Source of the DNA: Callorhinus ursinus
Taxonomy: Eukaryota; Chordata; Mammalia; Carnivora; Otariidae
Length of the DNA stretch: 64,000 bases
Assembly (NCBI RefSeq): GCF_003265705.1
Contig: NW_020312968.1
Location: 1,459,209-1,523,208 of the forward strand
Direction of reading: 5' to 3'
In this document: piece by piece, positions 1 through 11,736 of the stretch
How the letters are laid out: each line of letters opens with the position of its first letter
Position numbering within the stretch: the stretch's first letter is position 1
Made by a program: the position numbers and the translations under genes
Notes under the pieces: generated by a model
The model's input: only the letters and a program-made list of their open reading frames with translations
What the model was told of the DNA's origin: nothing
Database searches by the model: none

Positions 1-1454
1 GTCTTGATAGCTAATACAGCTCCCACAGTCACCCTATGCCATTAGGTCAGAGCAATGAAAACGAATGCCATTTTCTTGATGGCTTATGCAGAATTGCTGT
101 AATTTGAAGCAAGCCTCCGAGGTCCTGCTTCTTCCCGGTCTCTTTCCCCCCACCCCATCGCCCCCCCCCCGGCTGCTCCTGTACCCCCATCCCCTCCCGC
201 GACCCCACCCCCGTCTCTTTCTTCTCCCTTTTCATACTGAATATATTGGGGCCCTGGCGGGCTGCCATTCTAACTGCGCATTAGAAATGGTAGAGTTTTC
301 CTCTATCTGATTCTATAAAATGAGTTCACCAGAAGGTGCAGACCCAGCACATTCGTGGTTTTTCCTATAAATTACTTTAACACTGTGTCCAATCATATAT
401 ATAATTTCAGATTTTCAATTTCAACTCACTGCTGTGTCAGCACAGACTCCACTGATATGTCTAACGTATTTAGCTTAAAATGAAACGGATGGCATTTCAT
501 TACCAGGAAGATAATATTTTTGAATATGTTTCCTGCATGGTGGGATCCATCATTATTCTGCCATTTTATGTTCAGTGTGTGTAATAGCTTTTTAATGCTT
601 TGACGTATTTTATTTATATATGTAATATTTTTCTAATACCATAGGACAGTTTAACTCATTGGACACACTAGAAAATCTTAATTGAATGCTTTTAAATACT
701 AGTGGGGCGGGGGGAAGGCTGAACAAATGGCCAATATTCTTATTTAAAATTTTGTCAGGAGTAACAAGAAAGGCACAAAAATTGTTCAGCCTTGTTCTTT
801 TCCTTTACCTATTCTCTCTAACCTTCTCCCCATCCCCCACCCCCCACTCAGTAGTCTCCCCATAAATATACACACTTTGGAGAGGAAATAAAAAGATAAA
901 GAAAGATCCCCTCATCCCCCAAGACTTAGGAGCTGTCAGGGTGAAAGCAAGGAACACGAGAAATATTGAGCAAGCCCCAGTGTGAATGACAGGAGCACTC
1001 TCATTGGTAGAAGCTTCTGACAGTGCTGAAATCTTTAATACCAGGTTCCCAGCTCTTTGACCAAAGTCATGGAATGTTTAAAAGGAGACTTTTTCTCAAA
1101 AGCTGCTTTTGCAAAGAAAATGCAAAGGAAAGTGTTTCGCTTTAAAAACTGGCAGGTAGCTGACTTCGCTGAAGGCATTTCAAATTAACAGGTAAGAGCC
1201 AGAGAGAGCACTTTCTTCTGGTTCTTTCCCCACATCTATCAAAGCAGCACCTGACTCCTCCAAAGGAAAGATGTGGGAGTCAGTGTGGGAAAGGTGCTTC
1301 GCCTGCCTCGCTTCCAGTCAAAGCAGCTCAGTAAGTGGCCTGCTGATCCCAGGCACTGTACTGAGAGCCTAGTAAGGAAAGGACATGAGAATTAACATTT
1401 TCTTTGTAGAAGGAGCTCTGCCTTCCCAATATGTATGGACGCATATATGTTTCC
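1..1454. other. Unique AT-rich sequence, no gene seen
   Basis: I see no exon, RNA gene or recognisable mobile element here apart from the pyrimidine tract listed separately. Short open frames overlap that low-complexity tract and have no recognisable domain. An A/T-rich stretch at 590-700 and a G-run at 702-713 are the only other compositional features. Confidence 0.5.
120..236. repeat. C/T-rich polypyrimidine tract
   Basis: The plus strand is almost pure C and T, including an uninterrupted C-run near 162-171 and CCACCCCC-type blocks. It is low-complexity DNA; tracts like this can form triplex or i-motif structures in vitro. No function is claimed. Confidence 0.8.
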
Positions 1455-1540
1455 TCCGGCTTTACTGAGGCATAACTGACAAATAAAATCGTGTATATTT
1501 GTCGTACATGAAAGTGTACAACATTGCCTTTGCTGTTTTT
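1455..1540 (-). mobile_element. Possible old L1 3'-end fragment
   Basis: The stretch around 'TTTACTGAGGCATAACTGAC' followed by a TGTACAACATT-type segment matches the general look of the reverse complement of ancient L1M 3' ends. It is short and diverged, so the call rests on remembered family sequence only. Confidence 0.4.
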
Positions 1541-1589
1541 AAAGTGCAGCCCCTAGTTCTCTAACTGCCGCTCTCCTAGGGAAGAGCAA

Positions 1590-1790
1590 ATAGACATGAA
1601 TTCTAATTCTAGGCCACCTCGGATCACATAGGGGACCCTGAGCCAGTTGCTGCAGTCCTCTGAGCCCTAGAACATGTATCTGTACAACAGAGCTACTCGT
1701 TTCTGCCCTGGAGGTCACTGCAACAATAAGACATGGTGCGTGGAGGCACCTAACACAATCCATGGCTTACAGAGTAGACACACAATGACA
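1590..1790 (+). mobile_element. Possible MIR SINE
   Basis: The segment has the order expected of a sense MIR: an 'ATTCTAATTC...' tRNA-like part, then 'CCTGAGCCAGTTGCTGCAGTCC' core-like text, then '...CTGTACAACAGAGCTACT', then 'GGAGGTCACTGCAACAATAAG'. It is strongly diverged, so the boundaries are approximate. Confidence 0.4.
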
Positions 1791-2258
1791 ATCATTTTTC
1801 TTATAATTAACAACTTGCTTTGTTGTTAAAAGTCATCCCATCTTTTCCCTTCTCTCTCGTTCCAATTCTCCCGTCTAAAACAGGAGACTCCAATCTGCAT
1901 GCTGATAAAATAACCTCCTTCCTATAAATAAAAGTTGGCATAAAAGCACAAACAATACAGTATTTCATTTATTCCAACAAAGCTCCCTTCGGAATGAAAC
2001 TCTCCAAGTTTTGCCTGAGGATATTTTAAAGAGGCTTTTCTGGCTTTTTAGCTTTTTTTTTTTTTCTATGTTTGTTTACCAACTTTTTCTTAAAAGAGTA
2101 GAAAATTATAGCGTAAAACTCCTTAGAACAGAACCTGCCACTAACAATTCCTTGGATCAATGTACATACTTCAAAGTTCCTGTAATTTTTGTAGCTCTCA
2201 AAGAGTTGGTAAAATTATTACTACAGTGACAATCATATAATAAATAAATGTATCAAAT
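1791..2258. other. Unique sequence, no gene seen
   Basis: Unremarkable AT-rich sequence with a T-run near 2051-2065. A short open frame at 2011-2229 shows no domain and begins next to the T-run, so I treat it as chance. Confidence 0.5.
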
Positions 2259-2270
2259 TAACATGCACCT

Positions 2271-2438
2271 ATTTTTTGAGAGCGAGAGAGAGAGTTGCAA
2301 GCAGGGAGGGAGGGGCAGAGGGAGAGAGAGAATCCCAAGTAAGCACTCACCCAGCATGGAGCCTCAAGACACTGAGATCATGACCTGAGCTGAAATCAAG
2401 AGTCAGAAGCTTAACCGACTGAGCCACCCAGGTGCCCC
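2271..2438 (-). mobile_element. Carnivore SINE (SINEC/Can-SINE), reverse
   Basis: Read on the minus strand it starts with GGGGCACCTGGGTGGCTCAG, continues through the tRNA-derived head, and ends in a (CT)n-rich tail and A/T end. The 12-bp target-site duplication TAACATGCACCT flanks it at 2259-2270 and 2439-2450 and is perfect. Such SINEs are transcribed by RNA polymerase III from internal A and B boxes and mobilised by L1 enzymes. The B-box part here is diverged (the usual GGGATCGAG is absent). Confidence 0.96.
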
Positions 2439-2514
2439 TAACATGCACCTCTTAAATTTACATGATGCTATATGTCAAATATATTTCAATAAAGAAGAGG
2501 TGAGAAAACAATAC

Positions 2515-2705
2515 TCTAGGAAAGGGGTGAGCACTTTCCTGTAAGGTAAGTATTTTTGACTTTGTTGGCTCAATTCTGCCACTGTGCAAAAACAGATATA
2601 GAAAATACAGGAAGAAGGAACACCACCATGTTCCGATAAAACTTTATTCACAAAAACAGGCAGCTGGTGGCAGGCCTTAATTTACAGACTGACATCTGAT
2701 CTAGG
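2515..2705 (+). mobile_element. Old hAT-Charlie-type DNA transposon remnant
   Basis: The left side (GGGGTGAGCACTTTCCTGTAA, later TTTGACTTTGTTGGCTC) and the right side (GTTCCGATAAAACTTTATTCA, then CAAAAACAGGCAGC) match the remembered nonautonomous hAT family. That family begins with GGTCGGCAAAC-like ends and contains a TAAAACTTTATTTACAAAAACAGGC block. The terminal inverted repeats are worn down. It has no coding capacity. Confidence 0.65.
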
Positions 2706-3009
2706 ACATTAATATACCTAATTTTTGCATTTCTCAAAGACTAAAAGTCCCAAAGTATAGAATCACAAAATCAAGTGCAGAGAAAAGGAAATGTCAAAAA
2801 TACAATTTAAGTTAGGTAAGGGATTTTAAGTCTCCAGTTATTGCATTCTGTATCATCTATTATTCTAATATCTAACTGTTTTGATATTCACGGGTTTAGA
2901 GAAATTTGCTAAGAGGAAGTTTCAGTTTTTCACCCCAAGCCTCTATTATACACAGCTCAAAGTTATCCTAATTTACTGATGACCAGGTTGGACAATTTTG
3001 TTCAAGACA

Positions 3010-3430
3010 AAAAAATTCAACAAACTCCACTGAACAATCAGTATGTGCTAGAAACTGGCAAAAAAGCAGGGAATAAATAAATAAAATCCACTTCCACACA
3101 TTTAATTGTTTTAGGGGAGGAAAACAGTAGATCCTTAAACAGGTCAATAAAAACACAAACTGATTTATATCAGTAAGTACTAATGACAATCAAAAAAGTT
3201 GGTGTGACAGAAAGGAATGGATCTAGGGACAAGGGGGAGTCCTGAGAGTGTGACTTCTTTCAGGAGGGGGATGAAAGTGACTATGCTCAGCCCTCTGAAA
3301 AGCTAGAAATAACAATGCAAAAGTCATGAGCGAAAATAAAAGAGCTTAGCAAGTAGAAAGAAAAGCAAGGAAGCCAGTGTGGTTGGAACACAGGAAATGA
3401 CAGAGTCACATGGGCAGTTATATTTTGTTC
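3010..3430 (-). mobile_element. Probable L2 LINE fragment, reverse
   Basis: The order 'GTATGTGCTAGAAACTGGC', 'AGGGAATAAATAAATAAAATCC', then the downstream 'AAGGAAGCCAGTGTGGTTGGAACA' is the arrangement expected of the antisense of an L2 3' end and its upstream part. It is heavily diverged. The short open frames crossing it are chance. Confidence 0.5.
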
Positions 3431-4044
3431 TCATCAAAAGAAAAGTGTTTGCACGGGTTAATTCCCAGTTACAATATCAAATGACAACTTTGAAGAAATC
3501 ATCTTGAAGTGACTCTAGGAGCCTACTAGAAAACAAAAATCAAATTCCTAATTACTTGGTTACAGGCCTCCTTCATGAACCCCATTTCTAAATTCCTGCT
3601 GTTCTAAAAAGAGGCAGAAAAATTTAGGTAGGCATGTGCAGATAAGCATTGCCTTATTTTGCACTGCTCTCTCAAGAACCAAAGCAGAAGCTATTTGATA
3701 ATATTCCTCTTCAAAGTTATATAGCACTTTTCATCTAAGAATATCAGAGCACTCTGTCGCAATTAAATTATTAATCCTCATGACAACCCCATCAAGAAAG
3801 TATCTGCTTTATTATCAGTAAGAACACTTGGCATTTACATGCTCATCTTGAGGATGCCACTCAATCATACACAGTTAATTAATGCATACAACACATTCAG
3901 AAGGCAGGTCAGCCTTCTCCGTCCCCAGTTACAGATAAAAAAAAACTGTTCCCAAAAGGATGAGGTATTTCTAACCAATTTATCCAAATAAGAATAGTAT
4001 CAGAAATTGCTTGATGCCTTGATCATAGTTAAAAATCAATCACT
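3431..4044. other. Unique or unassigned sequence
   Basis: No gene seen. A short MIR- or CR1-like stretch near 3715-3810 (ATATAGCACTTTTCATCTAAG, AATCCTCATGACAACCCC) may be an ancient SINE or LINE tail, but I cannot classify it. Confidence 0.4.
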
Positions 4045-4802
4045 TTTTGACTTCCCCCTCCCACAACTCACACACACAGCTCCACTCTGCCAAGCTGGCC
4101 AAGCAAGCACCCTGCCCCCCTACACTGCTCCACCATGGTCCTGCCAAAGCCAGCCCATACTTAAGAGCCCATACAGGGGACACCCCTTGACCACCTGCCT
4201 CTGGTGGCCAAAGGGGATTGCATTCTGGGCCCCATGTGTCTGAAACAATTGAAGAAACAGTTTGTGACAACCTACCATCCCCTGGGCCCTACATAGACAG
4301 CAGACTGAAACACATCCCCTAGCCTTCTGTGAATAAGGCCTATCTATTTAACTTGGAGTTTTGGCCAAAAGCCAAAAATGAACATAGCTTAAGAGGCCAA
4401 TAAGACAACATCAAGAGAAATAAAATTTGCAGGCTTCAAATCTACCACACATCTGAGGGTGATGGAAGTGCTCTTGGGGAACACAGGCTGGGGACACGAC
4501 CTCCAAGCCCTCACCTGGCCTTGCTACAGCTCATCAATACTCTCCTCCAAAAAAGAGCCCACACACCCATCCAAAGCCCTCCAGTTTTGCATCTCTCACG
4601 AACAGAACATTTCTTGATTGCTTGGTCTGGAGGCCAGCAGGGCATACAACTGCAGTCCTACAGGACTGATACATTTGCATACCTTAAAAGCTACTGTCTG
4701 AGGGTCTAGTTTCCAATTAGCCTGAAAATAATTTCAGTGCTAACCGAAATCCCTCTTCCTGGAATACTCACAAATCTCAGCATACACTCAATAACTAAGA
4801 CC

Positions 4803-4834
<32 letters not shown>

Positions 4835-4856
4835 ATAGATAGATAGATAAATAAAA
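4803..4856. repeat. (AAAT)n / (GATA)n microsatellite
   Basis: About ten AAAT-type units pass into three GATA units and back. It lies in the 5' UTR of the ancient L1. On the other strand it encodes only a repetitive low-complexity frame. Confidence 0.95.
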
Positions 4857-5034
4857 ATCAACTTGCTTAGACAATCACAAAAGTTCAAGAGACAATTAAG
4901 AGCCAGGGCAAGGTTAAACAATAAGGTTCATCTCTTACATAAGGCCTCCAAGACAGGGAGAGATATAGCTGTCTCAGCTAATACATAGAATGCATAGAAA
5001 CAAATACAGAGAGACAAGGAAAATGAGGAGAGAG

Positions 5035-5913
5035 GAATATGTTCCAAGCAAAAGAGATAGAACCCCAGAAAAAAACCTTAATGAAATGGTGATAAGTAAT
5101 TTATAATATAAATTATGATAAAGAGTTCAAAGTAATGGTCTTAAAGATGCTCACTGAACTTGGGGAAAAAAAAGGATGTACACATCAGAAACTTCAACAA
5201 AGAGACAGAAAACATAAGAAGGTACCCAAAAATGTCACAGAACTGAAGAATAAAAAACTGAACTGAAAAATTCATTAGAGGAGTTCAATAGCAGACTAGA
5301 TAAAGCAGAGGAAAGAATCAGTAACCTGGAAGACAACATTGTGGAATAAACCAAAACAGAGCAACAAAAAGAAAAAAGAATTTTTAAAAATGAACATAGC
5401 CTAAGGGGTCAATGGGACAACATCAAGAGAAATAAAATTTGCATTATAGGGCTCCCAGAAGGAGAAGAAAGAGAGAGGCAGAAAACTTATTCCAAGAAGT
5501 AATAGCTGAAAACTTCCCTAACCTGGGTTAGGAAACAAACACCCATATCCAGGAAGCACAGAGACTTCCAAAGAAGATGAACCCAAAGAGACCCACACTA
5601 AGACACATAAAAATTAAAATGCCAAAAGTTAAAGATAAGGAGAGAATGTTAAAAGTGGCAAGAGAAAAACTGTTATATACAAGGGAAATCCTATAAGACT
5701 ATCAGCAGACTTTTCAGCAGAAACTTTGCAGGCCAAAGGGGAGTGCTTTGATATATTCAAAGCACTGAAAGGAAAATCTTCCAACCAAGAATACTCTACC
5801 CAGCAAGCTTATCATTCAGAACTGAAGACATTTTCCACACAAACAAAAGCTAAATGAGATCATCAATCCTAAGCCAGCATTACAGAAAGTGTTAAAGGAA
5901 CTTGTTTAAGCTG
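5035..5913 (+). pseudogene. L1 ORF1 remnant of the ancient L1
   Basis: ORF1p is the RNA-binding trimeric coiled-coil protein of the L1 RNP. The traces here are in order. First come 'AAAGAGTTCAAAGTAATGGTC' and the coiled-coil encoding part near 5100-5400. Then comes the RRM-encoding segment around 'GGGCTCCCAGAAGGAGAAGAAAG' (5450-5475). Last comes the C-terminal part 'TTTTCAGCAGAAACTTTGCAG' to 'AAAGGAACTTGTTTAAG'. Frameshifts and stops interrupt every frame, and no start codon can be defended. The gene is dead. Confidence 0.7.
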
Positions 5914-6398
5914 AAAATAATGGGCACTAATTAGTAACACGAAAAAATATGAAAGTAAAAATCTCACTGGTAAAGGTAAATATATAGCAGAGGAAGTGGA
6001 TTATTTATAAAGTTTATAAAATTTATAAAACAAAAGAGGTAGGAATACACATAACTACAATAATTAGTTATGGGATACACAAAATAAGAAAATGTAAAAT
6101 ATGGTATCAAAAGCATAAAATGTGGAGGGTAGGATGTAAAAATGTAGAGTTTTAGAATGCTTTCAAATTTAGTATCAACTTAAAATATATTGTTATATAG
6201 AGAGACTATTAGAGATGAACTTCATGGTAACCACAAAGGAAAAACCCAGAGTAAATACTAAAAAGATAATGGGAAAGGAATCTAACATAACATTACAGAA
6301 AGTAATCAAACCACAATAGAAGAAAGGAACAGAGAGGAAATACAAAGACCAAAAACAACAAAATGGCAATAAGTACATACCTACCAATAAATACTTTA

Positions 6399-6763
6399 TT
6401 CCCTTTTTTTAAATTTTTTTTATCGTTATGTTAATCACCATATATTACATCATTAGTTTTTGATGTAGTGTTCCATGATTCATTGTTTGTGCATAACACC
6501 CAGTGCTCCACGCAGAACATGCCCTCTTTAATACCCATCACCAGGCTAACCCATCCCCCACCCCCCTCCCCTCTAGAACCCTCAGTTTGTTTTTCAGAGT
6601 CCATCGTCTCTCATGGTTCATCTCCCCCTCCGACTTACTCTCCCTCATTCTTCCCCTCCTGCTAACTTTTTTTTTTCTTAACATACATTGCACTATTTGT
6701 TTCAGAAGTACAGATCTGTGATTCAACAGTCTTGCACAATTCACAGCGCTCACCATAGCACAT
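6399..6763 (-). mobile_element. 5'-truncated young carnivore L1 3' end, reverse
   Basis: On the minus strand it reads as the distal 3' UTR of the younger carnivore L1 (TGGACTCTGAAAAACAAAC, then TGATTAACATAACG) ending in an A-rich tail. It interrupts the ORF2 start of the ancient L1. An exact 18-bp TSD, CTACCAATAAATACTTTA, lies at 6381-6398 and 6764-6781. It contains no coding part of ORF2. Confidence 0.95.
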
Positions 6764-7095
6764 CTACCAATAAATACTTTAAATGTACACGGACTAAATT
6801 CTCCAATCAAACAACACACAGAAGCTGAATGGATTAAAACACACACACAAGATCCATCTACATGCTACCTACAAAAGACTCATTTCAGATATAAGAACAA
6901 CACAAAGTGAAAGTGAAGGGATAGAAAAAGATGTTTCATGCAAATGGAAACCAAAGAAAGCTGAAGTAGCTATACTGACATTAGACCAAAAAAAAAAAAA
7001 AAAAAACTTTAAAATGAAGACTGTAATAAAAGACAAAGTAGTCATTACATAATGATAAAGGGGTCAATCCAGCAAGAAGATAAAACATTTGTAAA

Positions 7096-8858
7096 TGGAG
7101 GAGCAAGATGGAGGAGTAGGGGACCTAAATTTCGTCTGGTCCCAGGAATTCAGCTACATAGTTATCAAACCATTCAAAACACCTACAAACTCAACAGGAG
7201 ATCGAAGGAAAAAATAGCAGCAATTCTATGAACAGAAAAGTGACCACTTTCTGGAAGGTAGGATATGCAAAGAACTGAATCTGAGATGATATTTGGGAAT
7301 ACAGATTGTGGGGGGAGAGAGCCTCCATCAGCCAGCTACCAGAAAGTGATAAAGAAAGCAGCAGAGAACAAAATCGGAACTTTTACAAGTCTGCTCCACT
7401 GCGGGACATCGCTCCAGTGGCTAAGTTGGGGGGTGAAATCCTCGCTGGGACAGTGTGGTCTCAGGACCCTCGGGGTCACAGAAAGAATGGCAGTGCATGA
7501 GTGTGGCAGAGCTCCCAGGTTTCGGAGCAGGGAAGCTGGCTACAAAGACGTTGACAAGGAGTGGGCTCTCAGCTCGGGCTTGCCATAAACTGTGATCCGC
7601 GGCACAGTCAGGCCACTGCTCTGCCAGCAGGGACCCAACAAGCCACAGATCCGGGAGACTCCCCTTCTTCCCCCAGGAGGAGTGGCGCGGGAACCTGACA
7701 CAGGAATCTCCTGGGTTTGGAGACTTCAAACAGGTCATGTACCAGAGATAGAAACGCACTGTCACATGCCAGGTGAGCACGGAGTGCAGCCAGAGACCAG
7801 GGAGTCAGGAGTGACTGACTGCTTTTCTATGAGGGCTCACTGAGGAGTGGGGGTCCAGAGCTTTTGGCTCCTCCTGGACCAGAGATAGGGAGACCGCCAT
7901 TTTCACTCTCATCCTCCAAAGCTGTACAGAAAGCTTTCAGGGAACAAAAGCTACAGAGGGCACACCCGAACAGATTACTTAGCCCGGCCCCTGGCAAGGG
8001 CGATGCAATTCCACCTCAGGCGAAGACATTTGAGAAACCCTGCAGTGGGCCCCTCCCCGAGAAGATCAGCAAGAACAGACAGCCAAGACCAAGTTTACCA
8101 ATCAATGAGAAGGGCAAAACCCCAGCGCTAGGGGAATACAGCACATAGAATTCATGGCTCTTTTCCCATGATTCTTTAGTCTTTCAAAGTTAATTTTTTT
8201 AATTTTCTTTATTTTTTTTTTATTTTTCTTTAGTTGAATTTTTCTTCTTTCTTTTTCAACCAACATCTTATCAATTCCTTTTTTTAAAATCTTTTTTAAT
8301 TGTCATTTTTACAATCATATTCTATCCCTTCATTGCATTTAACCTTATTTTTTGTATAAGTTTTTCTTCCTTTAAAATTTTGGGATACAGTTTCTTCTAA
8401 CAGACCAAAATACACCCTAAATCTAGTGTATGATTTTATCCTAGTCTCCCACCGGATCACATTCTCTTTTCGTTGTTGTTGTTGTTGTTGTTGTTCTTTT
8501 TTCAACCAAATTCTTATCTTATCAATTCCTTTTTTAAAATCTCCTTTAATTTTCATCTTTACAATCATACTCCATCCCTTCATCATATTTACCCTTATTT
8601 TTGTACACATATAAGTTTTTCTTTCTTTTAAATTTTGGGAGGCAGTTTCTTCTAACAGACCAAAAACACGCAAAATCTACTTTGTGGCTCTGATCTATTC
8701 ACCAAACTGATCATATTCTTTTTTTTTTTTTTTCTTCCCCAACCCCCGCCCCCCTCGGTTTCAGGTCTCTTCTGATTTGTTTAGTGCATATTTTTCTGGG
8801 GTCATTGTGATCCTTTGAGCATCTTGTTCTCTCATCCATCTATGCTCTTCCAGACAAA
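7096..8858 (+). promoter_or_regulatory. 5' UTR / internal promoter region of the carnivore L1
   Basis: L1 elements carry an internal RNA polymerase II promoter in the 5' UTR. Here the first 1,060 bases are GC-moderate with several CpGs (7400-8060). They are followed by a T-rich block that contains a tandem duplication (8249-8735). Open frames of 80-120 codons in this part lie in several phases on both strands and show no domain, so I do not call them genes. The promoter role is inferred from the family; I could not identify a transcription start in this copy. Confidence 0.65.
8249..8735 (+). repeat. Two-copy tandem duplication (unit about 245 bp) in L1 5' UTR
   Basis: Copy 1 (about 8249-8495) and copy 2 (about 8496-8735) both contain TATCAATTCC, then a T/A-rich run, ACAATCATA, ATCCCTTCAT, TAAGTTTTTCTT, and CAGTTTCTTCTAACAGACCA in that order. 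The copies are clearly diverged. A (TTG)n run (8472-8495) sits at the junction. On the minus strand the duplicated frame gives two similar peptide stretches, which is a consequence of the repeat rather than a gene. Confidence 0.88.
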
Positions 8859-9757
8859 AGGACAAGACAGAAAAACTCACCTCAAAAAAAAGAACAAGAG
8901 GCAGTACCGACTCCCATGGACCTAATCAATAGAGACATTAGTAAGATGTCAGAACTAGAGTTCAGAATGACGATTATAAAGATACTAGCTGGGCTTGAGA
9001 AAAGCATAGAAGATACTAGAGAATCCTTTTCTGGAGAAATAAAAGACCTAAAATCTAACCAAGATGAAATCAAAAAGACTATAATGAGGTACAATAAAAA
9101 AATGGAGATGTTAATTGCTAGGATAAATAAGGCAGAAGAGAGAATTATTTAGTGATACAGAAGACCAAATGATGGAGAATAAAGTAGCTGAGAAAAAGAG
9201 AGATAAACAACTACTGGATCACGAGGGCAGAATTCAAGAGATAAGTGATACCTTAAGATGAAACAATATGAGAATAATTGGGATCCCAGAAGAAAAAGAA
9301 AGAGAGAAAGGGGCAGAAGGTATATTGGAGCAAATTATAGCAGAGAACTTCCCTAATTTGGGGAAGGAAACAGGCAACAAAATCCAGGAGGCACAGACAA
9401 CCCCCCTCAAAATCAATAAAAATAGGTCAACACCCCGACATCTAAAAAAAAAACTTATAAGTCTCAGAGACAAAGAGACAATCCTGAAAGCAGCTCAGGA
9501 CAAGAGGTCTATATCCTAAAATGATAGAAACATTAGATTGGCAGCAGACCTATCCACAGACCTGGCAGGCCAGAAAGGACTGGCATGATATATTCAAGGC
9601 ACTAAACGAGAAAAATATGCAGCCAAGAATACTATATCCAGCTAGGCTGTCATTGAAAATAGAAGGAGAGATCAAAAGCTTCCAGGACAAACAAAAACTA
9701 AAGGAATTTGCAAACATGAAACCAGCCCTCCGAGAAATATTGAAAGGGGTCCTCTAA
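8859..9757 (+). pseudogene. L1 ORF1 (ORF1p-like), inactivated
   Basis: This is the remnant of the L1 RNA-binding protein. An open frame runs from 8862 to a stop at 9150-9152. The position where the family start codon would be (8859-8861) reads AGG, so the start appears lost; the first in-frame ATG is at 8916. The N-terminal half has the heptad-rich, charged look of the coiled coil. The RRM domain follows in 9268-9519 (MRIIGIPEEKEREKGAEG), after an in-frame TGA at about 9256-9258 (probably CGA decay). A frameshift near 9515 leads to the C-terminal domain in 9521-9757 (DIFKALNEKNMQPRILYPARL). There are thus at least one lost start, two stops and one or two frameshifts. Confidence 0.85.
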
Positions 9758-11560
9758 GCAAAGAGAGAGCCTAAAAGCAACATAGGCCAGAAAGGAACAG
9801 AGACAATGTACAGTAAGTCACCTTACAGGCAATACAATGGCACTAAATTCATATCTTTCAATAGTTACCCTGAGTGTAAATGGGCTAAATGCCCCAATCA
9901 AAAGACACAAGCTATCAGATTGGATTAAAAAACAAGACCCATCCATATGCTGTCTGCAAGAGACTCATCTTAGACCCAAAGACACCTCCAGATTTAAAGC
10001 GAGGGGGTGGAAAACCACTTACCAGGCTCATGGACACCAAAAGAAAGCTGGGGTGGCAATCCTTGTATCAGAGAAATTAGATTTTAAACCAAAGACTATA
10101 ATAAGAGATGAGGAAGGACACTACATCATATTTAAAGGGTCTATCCAACAAGAAGATCTAACAATTTTAAATATCTATGCCCTTAACATTGGAGCAACCA
10201 GTACATAAGCCAACTAATAACAAAATCAAAGAAACACATCAACAATAATATAATAATAGTAGGGGACTTTAACACCCCCCTCACTGAAATGGACGATCAT
10301 CTACACAAAAGATCAACAAGGAAATTAAGGCACACTGGACCAGATGGACTTCACAGATTTATTCAGAACATTCCATCCCAAAGCAACAGAATACACATTC
10401 TTCTCGAGTGCACATGGAACAGTCCCCAGAATAGATCACATCCTGGGTCACAAATCAGGTCTCAACAAATACCAAAAGACTGGGATCATTCCCTGCATAT
10501 TTTCAAATTACAGTGCTTTGAAACTAGAACTCAATCACTTTCCTCAAAGAGGAAAGTTGGGAAGCACTCAAATACATGGAGGCTAAAGAGCATCCTACTA
10601 AAGAATGAATGGGTCAACCAGAAAATTAAAAAAGAATTTAAAAAGGTCATGGAAACAAATGAAAATGAAAACACAACAGCTCAAAATCTTTGGGATGCAG
10701 GAAAGGTGGTCCTAAGAGGAAAATATATAGCAATACAAGCCTTTCTCAAGAAACAAGAAAGGTCTCAAGTACACAACCTAACCTACACCTAAAGGAGCCG
10801 GAGAAAGAAGAGCAAATAAAGCCTAAACCCAGCAGGAGAAGAGAAATAATAAAGATCAGAGCAGAAATCAATGAACTAGAAACCAAAAGAACAGTAGAAC
10901 AGATCAACGAAACTAGGAGCTGGTTCTTTGAAAGAATTAACAAGACTGATAAACCTCTGGCCCGACTTATCAGAAAGAAAAGAGAAATGACCCAAATCCA
11001 CAAAATCATGAATGAAAGAGGAGAGATCACAACCAACACCAAAGAAATACAAACAATTCTAAGAACATATTATGAGCAACTCTATGCCAGCAAATTAGAT
11101 AACCTGGAAGAAATGGATGCATTCCTAGAGATGCATCAACTACCAAAACTGAACCAGGAAGAAATAGAGAACCTGAACAGACCCATAACCACTAAGGATA
11201 TTGAAGAAGTAATCAAAAATCTCCCAACAAACAAGAGCCCAGGGCCAGATGGCTTCCCAGGGGAATTCTACCAAACATTTAAAGAAGAATTAATACCTAG
11301 TCTTCTAAAGTTCCAAAAAATATAAATGGAAGGAAAACTTCCAAACTCATTTTATGAGGCCAGCATTACCTTGATCCCAAAACCAAAGACCCCATCAAAA
11401 AGGAAAACTATAGACCACTATCCCTGATGAACATGGATGCAAAAATTCTCACCAAAATACTAGCCAATAGGATCCAAAAGTACATTAAAAGGATTATTCA
11501 CCACAACCAAGTGGTATTTATTCCTGGGCTGCAAGGTTGGTTCAACATTCACAAATCAAT

Positions 11561-11736
11561 TGGGCACCTGGGTGGCTCAGATGGTTAAGTGTCTGCCTTC
11601 GGCTCAGGTCATGATCCCAGGGTCCTGGGATCAAGTCCTGCATCAGGCTTCCTGCTCCTTGGGAGCCTGCTTCTCCCTCTGCCCCTCTCTCTCTCTCTCT
11701 GTCACTATTGAATAAATAAATAAAATGTTTAAAAAA
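11561..11736 (+). mobile_element. Carnivore SINE (SINEC) inside L1 ORF2
   Basis: It starts TGGGCACCTGGGTGGCTCAG, contains the CTGGGATCAAG B-box-like part and a (CT)n tract, and ends in AATAAATAAATAAAATG plus an A-tail. The 14-bp TSD ATTCACAAATCAAT is exact at 11547-11560 and 11737-11750. It interrupts the reverse-transcriptase region of the carnivore L1, so it is younger than that L1. Confidence 0.97.

Noticed and set aside
7265..8148. Several 80-120-codon frames that look like a small gene cluster
   Set aside because: They lie in the L1 5' UTR, in several phases on both strands, with no domain.
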